Of a stretch of DNA of 64,000 nt, positions 27,401 to 35,575 are shown piece after piece. The stretch spans positions 310,001-374,000 of the forward strand of contig NZ_CP084222.1 in assembly GCF_020268605.1 (NCBI RefSeq), written 5' to 3'. The notes below the pieces were generated by a model. It had not been told where the DNA came from, made no database searches, and saw only the letters and a program-made list of their open reading frames with translations. The stretch is from Arsenophonus apicola. GTDB taxonomy: Bacteria; Pseudomonadota; Gammaproteobacteria; Enterobacterales; Enterobacteriaceae. The position numbers and the translations under genes were made by a program. Positions within the stretch are counted from its first letter, which is position 1; every line of letters starts with the position of its first letter.

Positions 27401-30400
27401 AGACATCAAGCTGAACACGACCCAGTTTGACAACAGTCAAGGTACTATTAAAGGGCAATTAATCACTCTTGATACCCATGGGCATTCCTTAACCAATCTG
27501 GCTAAAACAAATGAGCAAGGTATCTTTGCCAGCCAACGACTAGCCTTAAAGATCGGCGAATTAATCAATTATCAAGGACATATTCAGGCTCATGACATCG
27601 CGTTAGATACGCAGCAAAAGCGGGTTGATAATCGCCAGGGAGAAATTATCGCCGACAATACCTTGGATGCCAAAATCGGTGAGCTCCAAAATGTACAAGG
27701 GCGAATACAAGCGGCTAAAAAATTGCGGCTTAATAGTCACGGACAACTAATTAATAATAACCATAGCCAGGCAACCGGCGGGATCTTAAGTGGTGGTAGT
27801 TTATCGCTCGAAAGTGGCAAATTGAGCAATCAGCATGGACAGATCCAAGGCGCACAGACCACGAAGTTAATTACCTTACTGCTTGATAACCAACAGGGGC
27901 AAATCTTTTCTGCCAATGCATTTTCAATCGATACGCAACAACAACCGCTATTGAACCAAAAAGGCATTCTGGAGGGGAAAGGACAGGTTGAATTGCAATT
28001 GGGTGATTTTATCAATTCACAGGCAATTACTCAGGGCAAGGAGGGACTGAAAATTGATGCACTGCGTATTGATAACCAAAACGGCACCCTGTTGAGCCAA
28101 TCAATAATGAATATAAACGGGTTAGCGCTAAATAATAGCCAAGGGCTGCTCAAGTCACAGCAAAATACAGCGCTATCCATCAAGCAGAATATCGACAACC
28201 AGCAAGGCCAAATCTTATCTGCTGCAGATTTAACTATTCATGGGCAAGCGATAAACAACATTCAAGGGGTGATCCAGGGGCTTAATCATGTGGCGTTATG
28301 GGCACAAACGCAGATTGATAATAGCCAGGGTTGGCTCAAAGCGAATAAAAAATTGCTTATCAGCAGTCAAAAAATAACTAACCTAGCCACAGCCCAGGCG
28401 GGCAAAGGGATCGAAGGCCAGCAAATATCACTCGATAGCGATAGTTTGCATAACCAAGATGGTGTAGTGCGTGCTGCTCAAACGCTAGATGCTATTATCC
28501 GCCAACAGCTGGACAATAGCCAAGGCATGCTATCGGTCGGTAGCCAACTGAATATCAGTGATGATGGCAAGGGTCAAAAATTGCGCTTAGCCAATCAGCG
28601 AGGCGTCATGGTGAGTGATGGCTCGGCAACCATCATCGCTAACCAATTAGCCGGCGCGGGTAAGCTTAGCGCGCAAAAAGAGTTATCCCTTTCCCTAAGT
28701 CAATGGTTTGAAAATCAAGGCTATATTCAAGCCGGTGAGCGCCTGGTGGCCAACTTTAAACAAGGTTTTAGCAACCATGGCTTATTATCCAGCTTAGGTG
28801 ATTTACTGCTTACCAGCCCAATGGTGATTAATAACCTGTCAGGCGAAATCAATGGGCAAAAGAGCCATATTAGCGTGAGTGGCAATATGCGTAATAGCGG
28901 CTTAATTAATGGTGGATTAATCCATATCAGCGCCCAATCCCTCGATAACATCGGCAGCGGTAGAATTTACGGTGATTTGCTCGCGCTTGCTGTTTCGCGC
29001 CTGATTAATGATAAACAGGCAGACAAATCTGCTGTCATTGCCGGACGCAATGCAGTCAATATTGCGGTTGTTGACTTATTAAACCGCGACCATGCGCTGA
29101 TTTATAGCGATGGTGATCTGGTGATTGGCCAGGCATTAGATGACCAACTGCAGGCTACCGGCCGCGCGCAGAGTGTCAAAAACCACAGTGCTAATATTGA
29201 AGCCGCCGGTGATCTGATATTAGCCACTGAGCGGCTGGAAAATAAAGATATCCATTTACAATTTTCTGATCAACCGCTTGAAGTGAGTCGTGAACATTTT
29301 AATTGGTTTGATTTTGGTAATGGCCGACGTTACAAAATTGCGCCACGTAATGGTAATCAAACTCGTCATGCTATTAATGATGATGGCACATTAAACCCAG
29401 ATGTGGGGATTGATTATGAAAGTTCTAACCGCTGGCGCATGTTTGAAAATGGTAACTGGACCAAGTATTTCTATGAATATGACTATCAGCGTATCACTGA
29501 TAAAACGCAGCTTATTAACCGTGATCCTGCGTTGATCACAAGTGGCAAGCATCTCACCGTGGATGGCCAGCAACTTAACAATGAAAATTCACGAGTAGTG
29601 GCTGGGCAAAATTTGATTTTAACCGGTGAAGAACTCAATAACCAAGAAACACAGGGTGTGCTTCGCATCGCTGAAAAGGGTGATACTATCTATCGTTATA
29701 AAGGTGGCGGTAAATGGAAAACGCGCAGTAATCGCTCTCAATATCAAGGTGTCAATAGCGAACAAAGTTTATCATTCAATCTAATTGAAGTGACGGAACA
29801 GGCCGGAGAGATTAACAAGCCCCAGCTAGATGCCGTTAAGGTAAATAAACTGACTGAACAAACAGATGCGACTGCTGATGCCGATCTGCCGCCGCATTTT
29901 GTTGCTAATATTGCTCAGCAAGCCTTAAAAGATCAGCCAAACAGACCGTTGGATCTGCCGGCTCAGCAGACAGCCGTCATTCAGTTGCCAGCAATCAGCA
30001 GCAAAGTTGATTTTACTACTGATAAATCCGTTGACTCATCACCAACGATTTTGGCTAGTGTGATCAAAACCATAGAGCCAAATATAAAACTGCCAGATAA
30101 CAGCCTGTTTAAGCTGACACCCGATAGCGACAGCCAATATCTGATTGAAACTGATCCCCGTTTTACCCACCATAAAAAATGGTTATCGAGTATCGAGGTT
30201 GTTACTCACTCGCAGCTGCATAAGCGGTTAGCCGATGGTTATTATGAGCAGCGTTTAGTGCGCGAGCAACTGATGGAACTTACCGGTCAACGGCGACTGG
30301 CTAACTACCAAAGTGATGAACAGCAATACCGAGCGCTCCTGACCAGCGGGGTGACTTATGGTAAGCAGTATAATTTGACACCGGGTATTGTCTTATCGTC

Positions 30401-32531
30401 AGCGCAAATGGCTAATCTCACCAGTGACATGGTGTGGATGGTTAATAAAGAGGTGCTGTTGCCAGATGGACGTATTGAGAAGGTCAGTGTTCCACAGCTG
30501 TATGTGCGCGCTCGCCAGGGGGATTTAAATGGCAATGGAGCACTGCTGTCAGGAGGCAATGTTTCTGCCGATATCACCGCTAAGCTGCTAAATAGTGGTG
30601 AAATTGCTAGTCGTCAATTGACTGATCTGCAAAGTGAAACTATCCATCACAGTGGGCGTATGCAGGCTAAAACAGTTCAGCTTAAGGCATTGAAAGATAT
30701 TCACAACCTGGGCGGCCAAATTGGCGCCGCAGACCGCGTTTCATTAGCTGCCGGCGGTGATATTCGTAGTGAAACAGCGCAGCTTGGCGATGGCCAATCG
30801 TCATGGTTAGATCGCCCAGCCAGTATTTATGTAACGGGTGATAATGGTCAGCTGACGTTAAAAGCCCGCCAGGACATCAAGCTGACTGCCAGCCAAATTG
30901 CTAATTTGGGCGCGGATGGCAAAACGGATATTCAGGCCGGGCAAAATATTCAGTTAGCTACCCGTAATGTGCGTTCAGCTTTCGATTATACGCGCAATTC
31001 CAACAACTATTACCGGGGTGAAAACGCCACGGAAATTGGCACCCATATCCAAACGCAAGGCGATTTAGCCTTATCGGCCGGGCAGGATTTATCAGCACGT
31101 GCTGCCAATCTATCGAGCGGTGGAGCGCTCTCTTTCAATATCGGGCGCGATATCCATATCACCTCAGGTATTGCAAGCAGCGACTATGCCAAGCACAGTA
31201 AACATACCGATAAAGGATTTTTATCGAGCACCACCACCGAAAAGCACCATCAACTGACTGAACGCCGCGCCATTAGTAGCCGTTTTAGTGGTCATTCTAT
31301 CAATGCGACGGCGGGCAATGAGATAAATATTCATGCTAGCAATCTATTTGGCACCAACAGCGTCACGCTAAAGGCGGGTGCTCAACTCAATGTGAGCACG
31401 TCAGATGAAACGTTGCATGAAACCGATATATCGAAAACCCACAACTCAGGTTTAATGAGCACTGGGGGGATGGGTTTTACTTTAGGCGCAAACCGGCAAA
31501 AAATCACTCACGATACGGATAGCACGCAGAAAAAAGGCAGCGTGATAGGCAGTATGGCCGGTAATGTAAGCTTAACTGCGGGCGCGCAAGGGACGATTGC
31601 AGGCAGTGAACTGATGGCAGCAAAAGATATCACTGTCACCGGCAGCGATGTAACTATCACTGCGGCAGAAAATAGCCGCACCGATATCAGCCGGCTAACT
31701 ACTCAAGCCAGTGGTTTAACACTTTCATTGGGGGGGACAACTGGCAGTGCCCTTGATAGCATGGTGCGCACGGCAAAATCGGCTAAACAGGAAGAGGATA
31801 GCCAACTGGCTGCCCTTAAAGCGATGAAAGCAGGGTTACAAGGCATTCAGGCCGGACAAGCGGCTCGCCTGGCGGCAGCACAAGGTAAAATGCCTGCTGT
31901 GGCTATCAATCTGTCTTATGGTCGCCACTCGTCACAATCCACCACCATAACAGAGCAAAACACGGCGTCGGGTAGCCGTTTAAGTGCGGGTGACAATCTT
32001 ACACTGACGGCAACGGGTAGGAAAGAAAACAGCCAAGGGCACTTAATGGTTGAAGGCAGTCAGTTGGCTGCGGATAAAAACATTAGCCTGATGGCCAAAA
32101 ATGATATCGACCTGAAAAGTGCCAGCAATCGGCAAAAAGTAAATAGTAAAAACGCCAGTCAAGGGCTGTCGATGGGTATTGGCTATGGCACAGACGGTTG
32201 GAGTGCTAACGTTGGGGCTAATAAAAGCCAAGGGTTTGAAAAAGGAAATAGCCAGTTTTTCACTGATAGTCAACTCAATGCCGGCCAGCAGCTGACGATT
32301 GAAAGTGGTCAGGACACTAAATTAACCGGTGCGCAAGTGAGCGGTGAAACGGTTAAAGTGGATGTTGGTGGTAACCTGAGGTTAACTAGCCAACAACTTA
32401 TCGATAAATATGCTGCCCAACAGACCCGTTCAAGCCTGGGCGCGAGTATTCGCCAGGGCGGCGGCGGCTCACTGAATGTGTATGCCAACAAAAGCGAGCT
32501 GCACAGTGATTACCAATCGGTTGATAAATAA
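24459..32531 (+). CDS. cdiA: CdiA-like contact-dependent inhibition exoprotein, N-terminal 2690 residues
   Basis: This is a filamentous two-partner exoprotein. In order it has an extended signal peptide (about 1-70, MNKLFYRLIFNVARQ), a TPS transport domain (about 85-215, with QLAGIIQGNDWL and ADVIIANPAGITCNGCGF), FHA-1 repeats (about 480-1550, recurring DNQQG units), a Tyr/Trp-rich segment (about 1610-1740, NWFDFGNGRRYKI) where CdiA receptor-binding and YP domains lie, and FHA-2 type hemagglutinin repeats (about 2000-2690). It stops at TAA 32529-32531, but the same frame continues as CdiA sequence for 1.9 kb. As it stands, the product lacks the toxin. It is more GC-rich than the flanking core genes by eye. 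Confidence 0.88.
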   Translation: MNKLFYRLIFNVARQMVMVVADIITGHRTDPVNQTENSIEKATSSRLRWVIKSITTSLWLTFGMVSFNVQSSTIQADGNAPDNQQPTIVNSQNGLPQINIQTPNRDGVSRNQYRQFDVDHKGAILNNSSTNVNTQLAGIIQGNDWLAKGQAKIILNEVNSRDPSQLNGFIEVAGKKADVIIANPAGITCNGCGFINADQSLLSAGKTLIENGKVKGFAVDKGNINIAGKGYNGNDINYTALIARSVKINAKLHAKDLVITTGKNQLAADGKTILKTDHSAQDERPKFALDVSALGGMYANQITMRGTEHGVGVRNAGHIAAQAGDISLSADGKITNVGAIIGNQHLAIKSQQIVANGGTLMAEQHINLTAKNAINNIEKGQIVAGENIVAHAEWINSDYGTFVAAGVDSKGKLTTAGSLMVKGPKTVALQGTIVAKQNIVLTGSSVDLSGSAIKAKAMILTATEANIDTKQANILVDNKALLTAKKGLDNQKGQLVAKQIVLISPEFINNRQGKLIQQRRFDNRWHTRTLHNQQGEISLAGDTNIVVNELNNQSGRLLIRASKLDIDSQILNNQHGHLIATGKDATHIKANLLTGQQGELQTNGALKLNGQSINLDQAITQAKNIAIQGQNLSHQAGKMRQTGAETGQITLSQTLNNQSGNISSQGDLTLNINKLENQQGTIIAAKTAALSVVARQSIDNRQGSLIGEKNVFLNTLALTHDDGKLISKQADMLIQTQVLQGRRSKISSSGQLRLTATEVDLTEANTQADNIQFIVNSLNHNRASLTQLGEQQGLIQVAQQLTNRAGDISANGSFVIKAKQLDNLQGKLITKREDLQLIINEDINNQAGLITAEQLLMMSNQALFNHQGHLQATNIDINTHQQQLDNSEGTLHALQKLTLHSGKLANQRGVIQSGSNMLIDTHGQQLSNSQTGDQQGIDAQGSLSIYSGVLKNQQGRIFARQRLNIDSQGLDNRQGLVTSQSDIKLNTTQFDNSQGTIKGQLITLDTHGHSLTNLAKTNEQGIFASQRLALKIGELINYQGHIQAHDIALDTQQKRVDNRQGEIIADNTLDAKIGELQNVQGRIQAAKKLRLNSHGQLINNNHSQATGGILSGGSLSLESGKLSNQHGQIQGAQTTKLITLLLDNQQGQIFSANAFSIDTQQQPLLNQKGILEGKGQVELQLGDFINSQAITQGKEGLKIDALRIDNQNGTLLSQSIMNINGLALNNSQGLLKSQQNTALSIKQNIDNQQGQILSAADLTIHGQAINNIQGVIQGLNHVALWAQTQIDNSQGWLKANKKLLISSQKITNLATAQAGKGIEGQQISLDSDSLHNQDGVVRAAQTLDAIIRQQLDNSQGMLSVGSQLNISDDGKGQKLRLANQRGVMVSDGSATIIANQLAGAGKLSAQKELSLSLSQWFENQGYIQAGERLVANFKQGFSNHGLLSSLGDLLLTSPMVINNLSGEINGQKSHISVSGNMRNSGLINGGLIHISAQSLDNIGSGRIYGDLLALAVSRLINDKQADKSAVIAGRNAVNIAVVDLLNRDHALIYSDGDLVIGQALDDQLQATGRAQSVKNHSANIEAAGDLILATERLENKDIHLQFSDQPLEVSREHFNWFDFGNGRRYKIAPRNGNQTRHAINDDGTLNPDVGIDYESSNRWRMFENGNWTKYFYEYDYQRITDKTQLINRDPALITSGKHLTVDGQQLNNENSRVVAGQNLILTGEELNNQETQGVLRIAEKGDTIYRYKGGGKWKTRSNRSQYQGVNSEQSLSFNLIEVTEQAGEINKPQLDAVKVNKLTEQTDATADADLPPHFVANIAQQALKDQPNRPLDLPAQQTAVIQLPAISSKVDFTTDKSVDSSPTILASVIKTIEPNIKLPDNSLFKLTPDSDSQYLIETDPRFTHHKKWLSSIEVVTHSQLHKRLADGYYEQRLVREQLMELTGQRRLANYQSDEQQYRALLTSGVTYGKQYNLTPGIVLSSAQMANLTSDMVWMVNKEVLLPDGRIEKVSVPQLYVRARQGDLNGNGALLSGGNVSADITAKLLNSGEIASRQLTDLQSETIHHSGRMQAKTVQLKALKDIHNLGGQIGAADRVSLAAGGDIRSETAQLGDGQSSWLDRPASIYVTGDNGQLTLKARQDIKLTASQIANLGADGKTDIQAGQNIQLATRNVRSAFDYTRNSNNYYRGENATEIGTHIQTQGDLALSAGQDLSARAANLSSGGALSFNIGRDIHITSGIASSDYAKHSKHTDKGFLSSTTTEKHHQLTERRAISSRFSGHSINATAGNEINIHASNLFGTNSVTLKAGAQLNVSTSDETLHETDISKTHNSGLMSTGGMGFTLGANRQKITHDTDSTQKKGSVIGSMAGNVSLTAGAQGTIAGSELMAAKDITVTGSDVTITAAENSRTDISRLTTQASGLTLSLGGTTGSALDSMVRTAKSAKQEEDSQLAALKAMKAGLQGIQAGQAARLAAAQGKMPAVAINLSYGRHSSQSTTITEQNTASGSRLSAGDNLTLTATGRKENSQGHLMVEGSQLAADKNISLMAKNDIDLKSASNRQKVNSKNASQGLSMGIGYGTDGWSANVGANKSQGFEKGNSQFFTDSQLNAGQQLTIESGQDTKLTGAQVSGETVKVDVGGNLRLTSQQLIDKYAAQQTRSSLGASIRQGGGGSLNVYANKSELHSDYQSVDK
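25917..28620 (+). repeat. FHA-1 repeat array inside cdiA
   Basis: The translated frame carries dozens of imperfect repeats of about 20-25 residues around a core like LDNQQGQI, typical of filamentous hemagglutinin beta-helix rungs. At DNA level the units are diverged; this is a protein repeat, not a CRISPR or a simple tandem repeat. It would form the long stalk that holds the receptor-binding tip away from the cell. Confidence 0.8.
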
Positions 32532-32978
32532 ACCGCTATCAATGCCGGTCAAGGCGGCTTTGTTATTAGGGTGGGCAAGCACACGCAATTGGATGGTGCG
32601 GTGATTGGCAGCACGGCCGAGGTGGCTAAAAATAAACTCGACACCGGCACATTGGGCTTTGGCGCTAGCAAAAACCGCGCTGAATATAAGGTGGATAGCT
32701 AAAGTGGCGGCTTTAGTTCAGGTGGTGCCACGCTGGGTGAGCAGTTTGTCACCAATGCAGCGGGTTCGTTGCTGACCAATATGAATAACCAAGGCAAAGC
32801 GAGCAATACCACCCACTCAGCGGTGTCGGAAGGCCAACTCATTATTCGTGACCAGGACAAGCAGCAACAGGAAGTGGCGGATTTAAGCCGTGATGTGGAC
32901 AAGGCGCATGTAAAACTGAAACCGATTTTTGACAAACAGCAAGCGCAAAAACGGATCGAACGAAATCAGCTGCTATGA
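32532..32978 (+). pseudogene. Middle segment of cdiA between in-frame stops
   Basis: Directly after the TAA at 32529 the same frame reads TAINAGQGGFVIRVGKHTQL, typical CdiA FHA-2 sequence. It meets a second TAA at 32700-32702 (context DS-stop-SGGF), then continues through SDPTM-free acidic sequence (EGQLIIRDQDKQQQEVADL) to a TGA at 32976-32978 (context LL-stop-ELGQQ). No frameshift is seen across this stretch. This is continuation of cdiA rather than a separate gene: no ribosome site or convincing start is present. Confidence 0.8.
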
Positions 32979-33008
32979 GAGTTAGGTCAGCAGATCACCG
33001 ATATCGCG

Positions 33009-34463
33009 GTGACGGAAGCCACTATTCGGGCGACGCAAGCGGTGAATGAAAATACCAGCCCGCCGACAAAAGAGCAGCGTAATGAGGCTAAACAGGCGCT
33101 CGAACAGCAAGGCAAAACGGTCAGTGATAGTGCAATTGATAACTACCTTCATGAGCAGGCGATCAAGGCAACAATCAATAGTTCAGGCTGGGGTGTCGGC
33201 GGCACTAACCGCCGCATCGTGGAGGCGGGCACCGCCTTAATTCAAGGCCTGGCCAATGGTGATGTGAGCCAAGCGGTGGCGAATGCCAGTGCCCCTTATA
33301 TTGCCAATCAAATCGGCCAGCATATTGGAGAAGATAACAAAGCCGGTCGTTTGGCCGCCCATGGAATTGCTAACGTTGCATTAGCGTTGGCAAAAAATGA
33401 AAATGCAGGCGCCCAGTCCCTGGGCGCAATGACAGCGGAAGCGGTTGGTATGTTGTCGGTCGCCCTGTATAAGAAACAGGTTAGCCAACTGACAGAAGAC
33501 GAAAAATCGACCGTCAGCGCATTTGCCAGCCTATCGGCAGCTATTGCCGGCGGTTCGATTGGAGGAGATAGCCAAAGTGCAGTAAACTCAGCTCAGGCGG
33601 GGAAGGCGTCGGTTGAGAATAACTTTTTAAGCACCAATCAATTAGAAAACTTTGCTCATAAAGCAAGGACTTGTGTTGGTGATGAATGTCAGAAAGTTAT
33701 TCGAGACATGGTGGATACCAATGTTCGTCAACAGGAAGAAATCAAGGCTGTTTGTTCGACATCACCTGAACAGTGCCAGCAAAAATATGGTTACCTGGTT
33801 GAGCAATGGGAAGCCTTTGATACAACGATTAAGAACCTTGCAAAAGATAAATCGTTGGCTGATGAGTTTCGTAATTATATACCTGCAGCCTATATGTTGG
33901 GCATGGAAGCGGAAGGTATCACTGTTGAATATGGCTGGACAAAGCGTTTTGAAGCAATGGGGTTCGATGCTGAAACGGCACAAATGATAGCAACAACACT
34001 TCCGGCTATGATAAATGGAGGAAGTGGAAAAGGTGGTAAGGGAACAACCGGTAAACAAACCAATACTTCTAAAGTGGAAGCAGAGAAAAAAGCTTTAGAA
34101 AAAATAGGTGGAAACTCTAAAAACGCAAAAGATCTCAGTCAAAAGGAAGCTAACTCTGTTTATAATAAACAGTTGATTAAGAATGCAGACAAAATCTCAA
34201 CGGCTAAACCCGGTCAGCAAACAGCAGTACCGAGAGATCTAAATGAACAAACATTTTGGAAATCAGTTCAATCCAAGCCATTGCAAGGTAAAGAGTTACC
34301 TGGATTAAATAATGATCCTCGTTTTCCAACATCAGCAGGTTTCCAAAAAATGGAGGCAAAACATAGACTTCCTGATGGTCAAACAATAACTATACACTAT
34401 CAGTACAATTCAACTACTGGTAAAGCATATGATATGAAAATCATTACATCTCAAAGGATTTAA
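33009..34463 (+). CDS. CdiA C-terminal segment with pretoxin-VENN and toxin domain
   Basis: This frame is the same one as cdiA and holds its 3' part. It has an Ala/Gly-rich pretoxin domain (GWGVGGTNRRIVEAGTALI, NVALALAKNENAGAQSLGAM) ending in VENN at 33612-33623. A variable CT region of about 280 residues follows: a cytoplasm-entry-like part with two Cys pairs (CVGDEC, CSTSPEQC), then a compact end (GFQKMEAKHRLPDGQTITI, NSTTGKAYDMKIITSQRI). The end looks like a small nuclease-type polymorphic toxin domain, but the family is not certain. The TAA at 34461 is probably premature: the frame runs 15 more codons to a TGA overlapping the immunity gene. The start is uncertain; expression as a separate protein is doubtful. 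Confidence 0.75.
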   Translation: MTEATIRATQAVNENTSPPTKEQRNEAKQALEQQGKTVSDSAIDNYLHEQAIKATINSSGWGVGGTNRRIVEAGTALIQGLANGDVSQAVANASAPYIANQIGQHIGEDNKAGRLAAHGIANVALALAKNENAGAQSLGAMTAEAVGMLSVALYKKQVSQLTEDEKSTVSAFASLSAAIAGGSIGGDSQSAVNSAQAGKASVENNFLSTNQLENFAHKARTCVGDECQKVIRDMVDTNVRQQEEIKAVCSTSPEQCQQKYGYLVEQWEAFDTTIKNLAKDKSLADEFRNYIPAAYMLGMEAEGITVEYGWTKRFEAMGFDAETAQMIATTLPAMINGGSGKGGKGTTGKQTNTSKVEAEKKALEKIGGNSKNAKDLSQKEANSVYNKQLIKNADKISTAKPGQQTAVPRDLNEQTFWKSVQSKPLQGKELPGLNNDPRFPTSAGFQKMEAKHRLPDGQTITIHYQYNSTTGKAYDMKIITSQRI

Positions 34464-34507
34464 CAAGATCCGAAACAAGTTGCAGATACAATAAGGGATA
34501 AAGTTAA

Positions 34508-34828
34508 ATGAAAATACAAGAACCAAGTGGTGAATTTATTGATGTGTTTGCTATTTATTGGATAAATAATAAATCACTATGTCTTGGCTTACCCAAAGGG
34601 TATGGAGGATTATCTGTTTATGACTTGTCAGAAGTTAATTTAATTGAACCAACACTGAATGGTGAGTTGGTTTACTTCCAAAATGAAGGGGCTGGTTCTG
34701 GTGTGTATCATTGGGCTTTAATCCAAGAGTCATTATTAGATGATTTACTTGAGCTAGATGAAACTGCCTATAAAAGATTTTTAGATATATTAAAATCTGA
34801 AGGGCAATTAGATGATAACTTTTATTAA
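34508..34828 (+). CDS. cdiI: Candidate CdiI immunity protein
   Basis: A 106-residue acidic protein (MKIQEPSGEFIDVFAIYWIN), with no signal peptide or membrane segment and no family I recognise. Its position directly after the CdiA toxin end, its small size and its acidity fit a CdiI immunity protein that binds the cognate CT in the cytoplasm. The ATG overlaps the TGA that ends the ancestral toxin frame (ATGA at 34508-34511), a classic coupled toxin-immunity junction. The open frame is intact although cdiA and cdiB are interrupted. Function is inferred from position. Confidence 0.7.
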   Translation: MKIQEPSGEFIDVFAIYWINNKSLCLGLPKGYGGLSVYDLSEVNLIEPTLNGELVYFQNEGAGSGVYHWALIQESLLDDLLELDETAYKRFLDILKSEGQLDDNFY

Positions 34829-34871
34829 TGGTAGGAGACCCAACGCACACTGGGCTCTCCCTTAACCGCCC

Positions 34872-35078
34872 TCACTCCCCCTCAGCCAGCTGGATAATAA
34901 GTTGTCCGGCCTGGCGGGTGAGGGTGTAGTGGTTACCGACAGTAAACCCTAATTTATTCAGCCAGTTACCGCTAATTACCATCTGTGGACTGGGGTTGGG
35001 TTTACCGCGGTTAGGTGAATAACCCACTGTATAGTGTCTGGATTTTGCCGCTTTATCTTTAGCTGTTTGGGTTTTTAC
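34872..35078 (-). pseudogene. SymE-like type I toxin remnant without a start codon
   Basis: The minus-strand frame reads KTQTAKDKAAKSRHYTVGYS, then PNRGKPNPSPQMVISGNWLN and KLGFTVGNHYTLTRQAGQLI to a TGA. The block YTVGY-PN-GKPNPSPQ, GxWL, LGF-xG and GQLII is typical of short SymE-family toxins (SpoVT/AbrB-like fold; SOS-induced RNA-degrading or nucleoid toxins). At the expected start the codon is GTA (35076-35078), and a stop lies upstream at 35106, so no usable start codon precedes the family-like sequence. A GTG at 35025-35027 would remove the N-terminal part. It probably is an orphan, non-expressed toxin copy. Confidence 0.6.
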
Positions 35079-35167
35079 TCCACAATTGCCTCTAGGCCAT
35101 CGTGACTATACACCTCATAGTTTCTGTGGTGAGCGGTGGTTCCGTACTCCAACACAGGTCGCCGCAT
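35075..35167 (-). other. Short frame of 30 codons before the symE remnant
   Basis: The minus-strand frame MRRPVLEYGTTAHHRNYEVY continues with SHDGLEAIVE and a stop. Its stop codon overlaps the lost symE-like start, as if coupled. It could be a leader peptide, the tail of a larger vanished gene (the frame is open for four more codons upstream), or chance. No family is recognised. Confidence 0.2.
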
Positions 35168-35575
35168 CTGTTTTACATCTTACTTCTTGGTGCTCGCTCT
35201 GTTGTTACGGGCAAAACAGTTAGCATCGTGTTTTAAAATCAATGATTCCGGTATCCAGGCAATAATTAAATAAAACACATATTTGTTGGAGTAATAATAG
35301 TAATAAATCAAAAACATACCTAGTTAATCCTGTAAAAAACACATTTCATGGTATCGCATAACTGCATGAGCGGGACTAAAATTGAATGGTTACCAGCCAA
35401 AATATGCCTAGGGTAAAGATTAGATTGTGCTGTGGTAAAGGTATATCGTCTGTTTTAATGCTATTTAGCGCACGAATTTATTAACAACTTACATTTTAAA
35501 AGCGCATACTAAATTGTTTGTTAATTGCAAACAGTATAGTTGCACGTAAAATAGTTAAGGTATATTAAAGTTAAT
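35168..35575. other. Gene-free AT-rich stretch before the HlyD-type operon
   Basis: No gene is seen. Near the right end TTGCAA and TAAAAT are separated by 16 bases (about 35526-35553), a possible promoter for the downstream operon. No insertion-sequence ends or tRNA-type attachment site were found. Confidence 0.35.

Noticed and set aside
25917..28620. Possible CRISPR-like or tandem DNA repeats
   Set aside because: The repeats are periodic only at protein level (FHA beta-helix units); spacer-like unique segments of fixed size are absent.
32769..32978. Separate small gene within the cdiA middle segment
   Set aside because: It has no ribosome site and is simply CdiA sequence between two in-frame stops.
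22270..35575. Insertion sequences or phage ends bounding the CDI locus
   Set aside because: No transposase or integrase fragment, terminal inverted repeats or attachment-site duplication could be found by eye.
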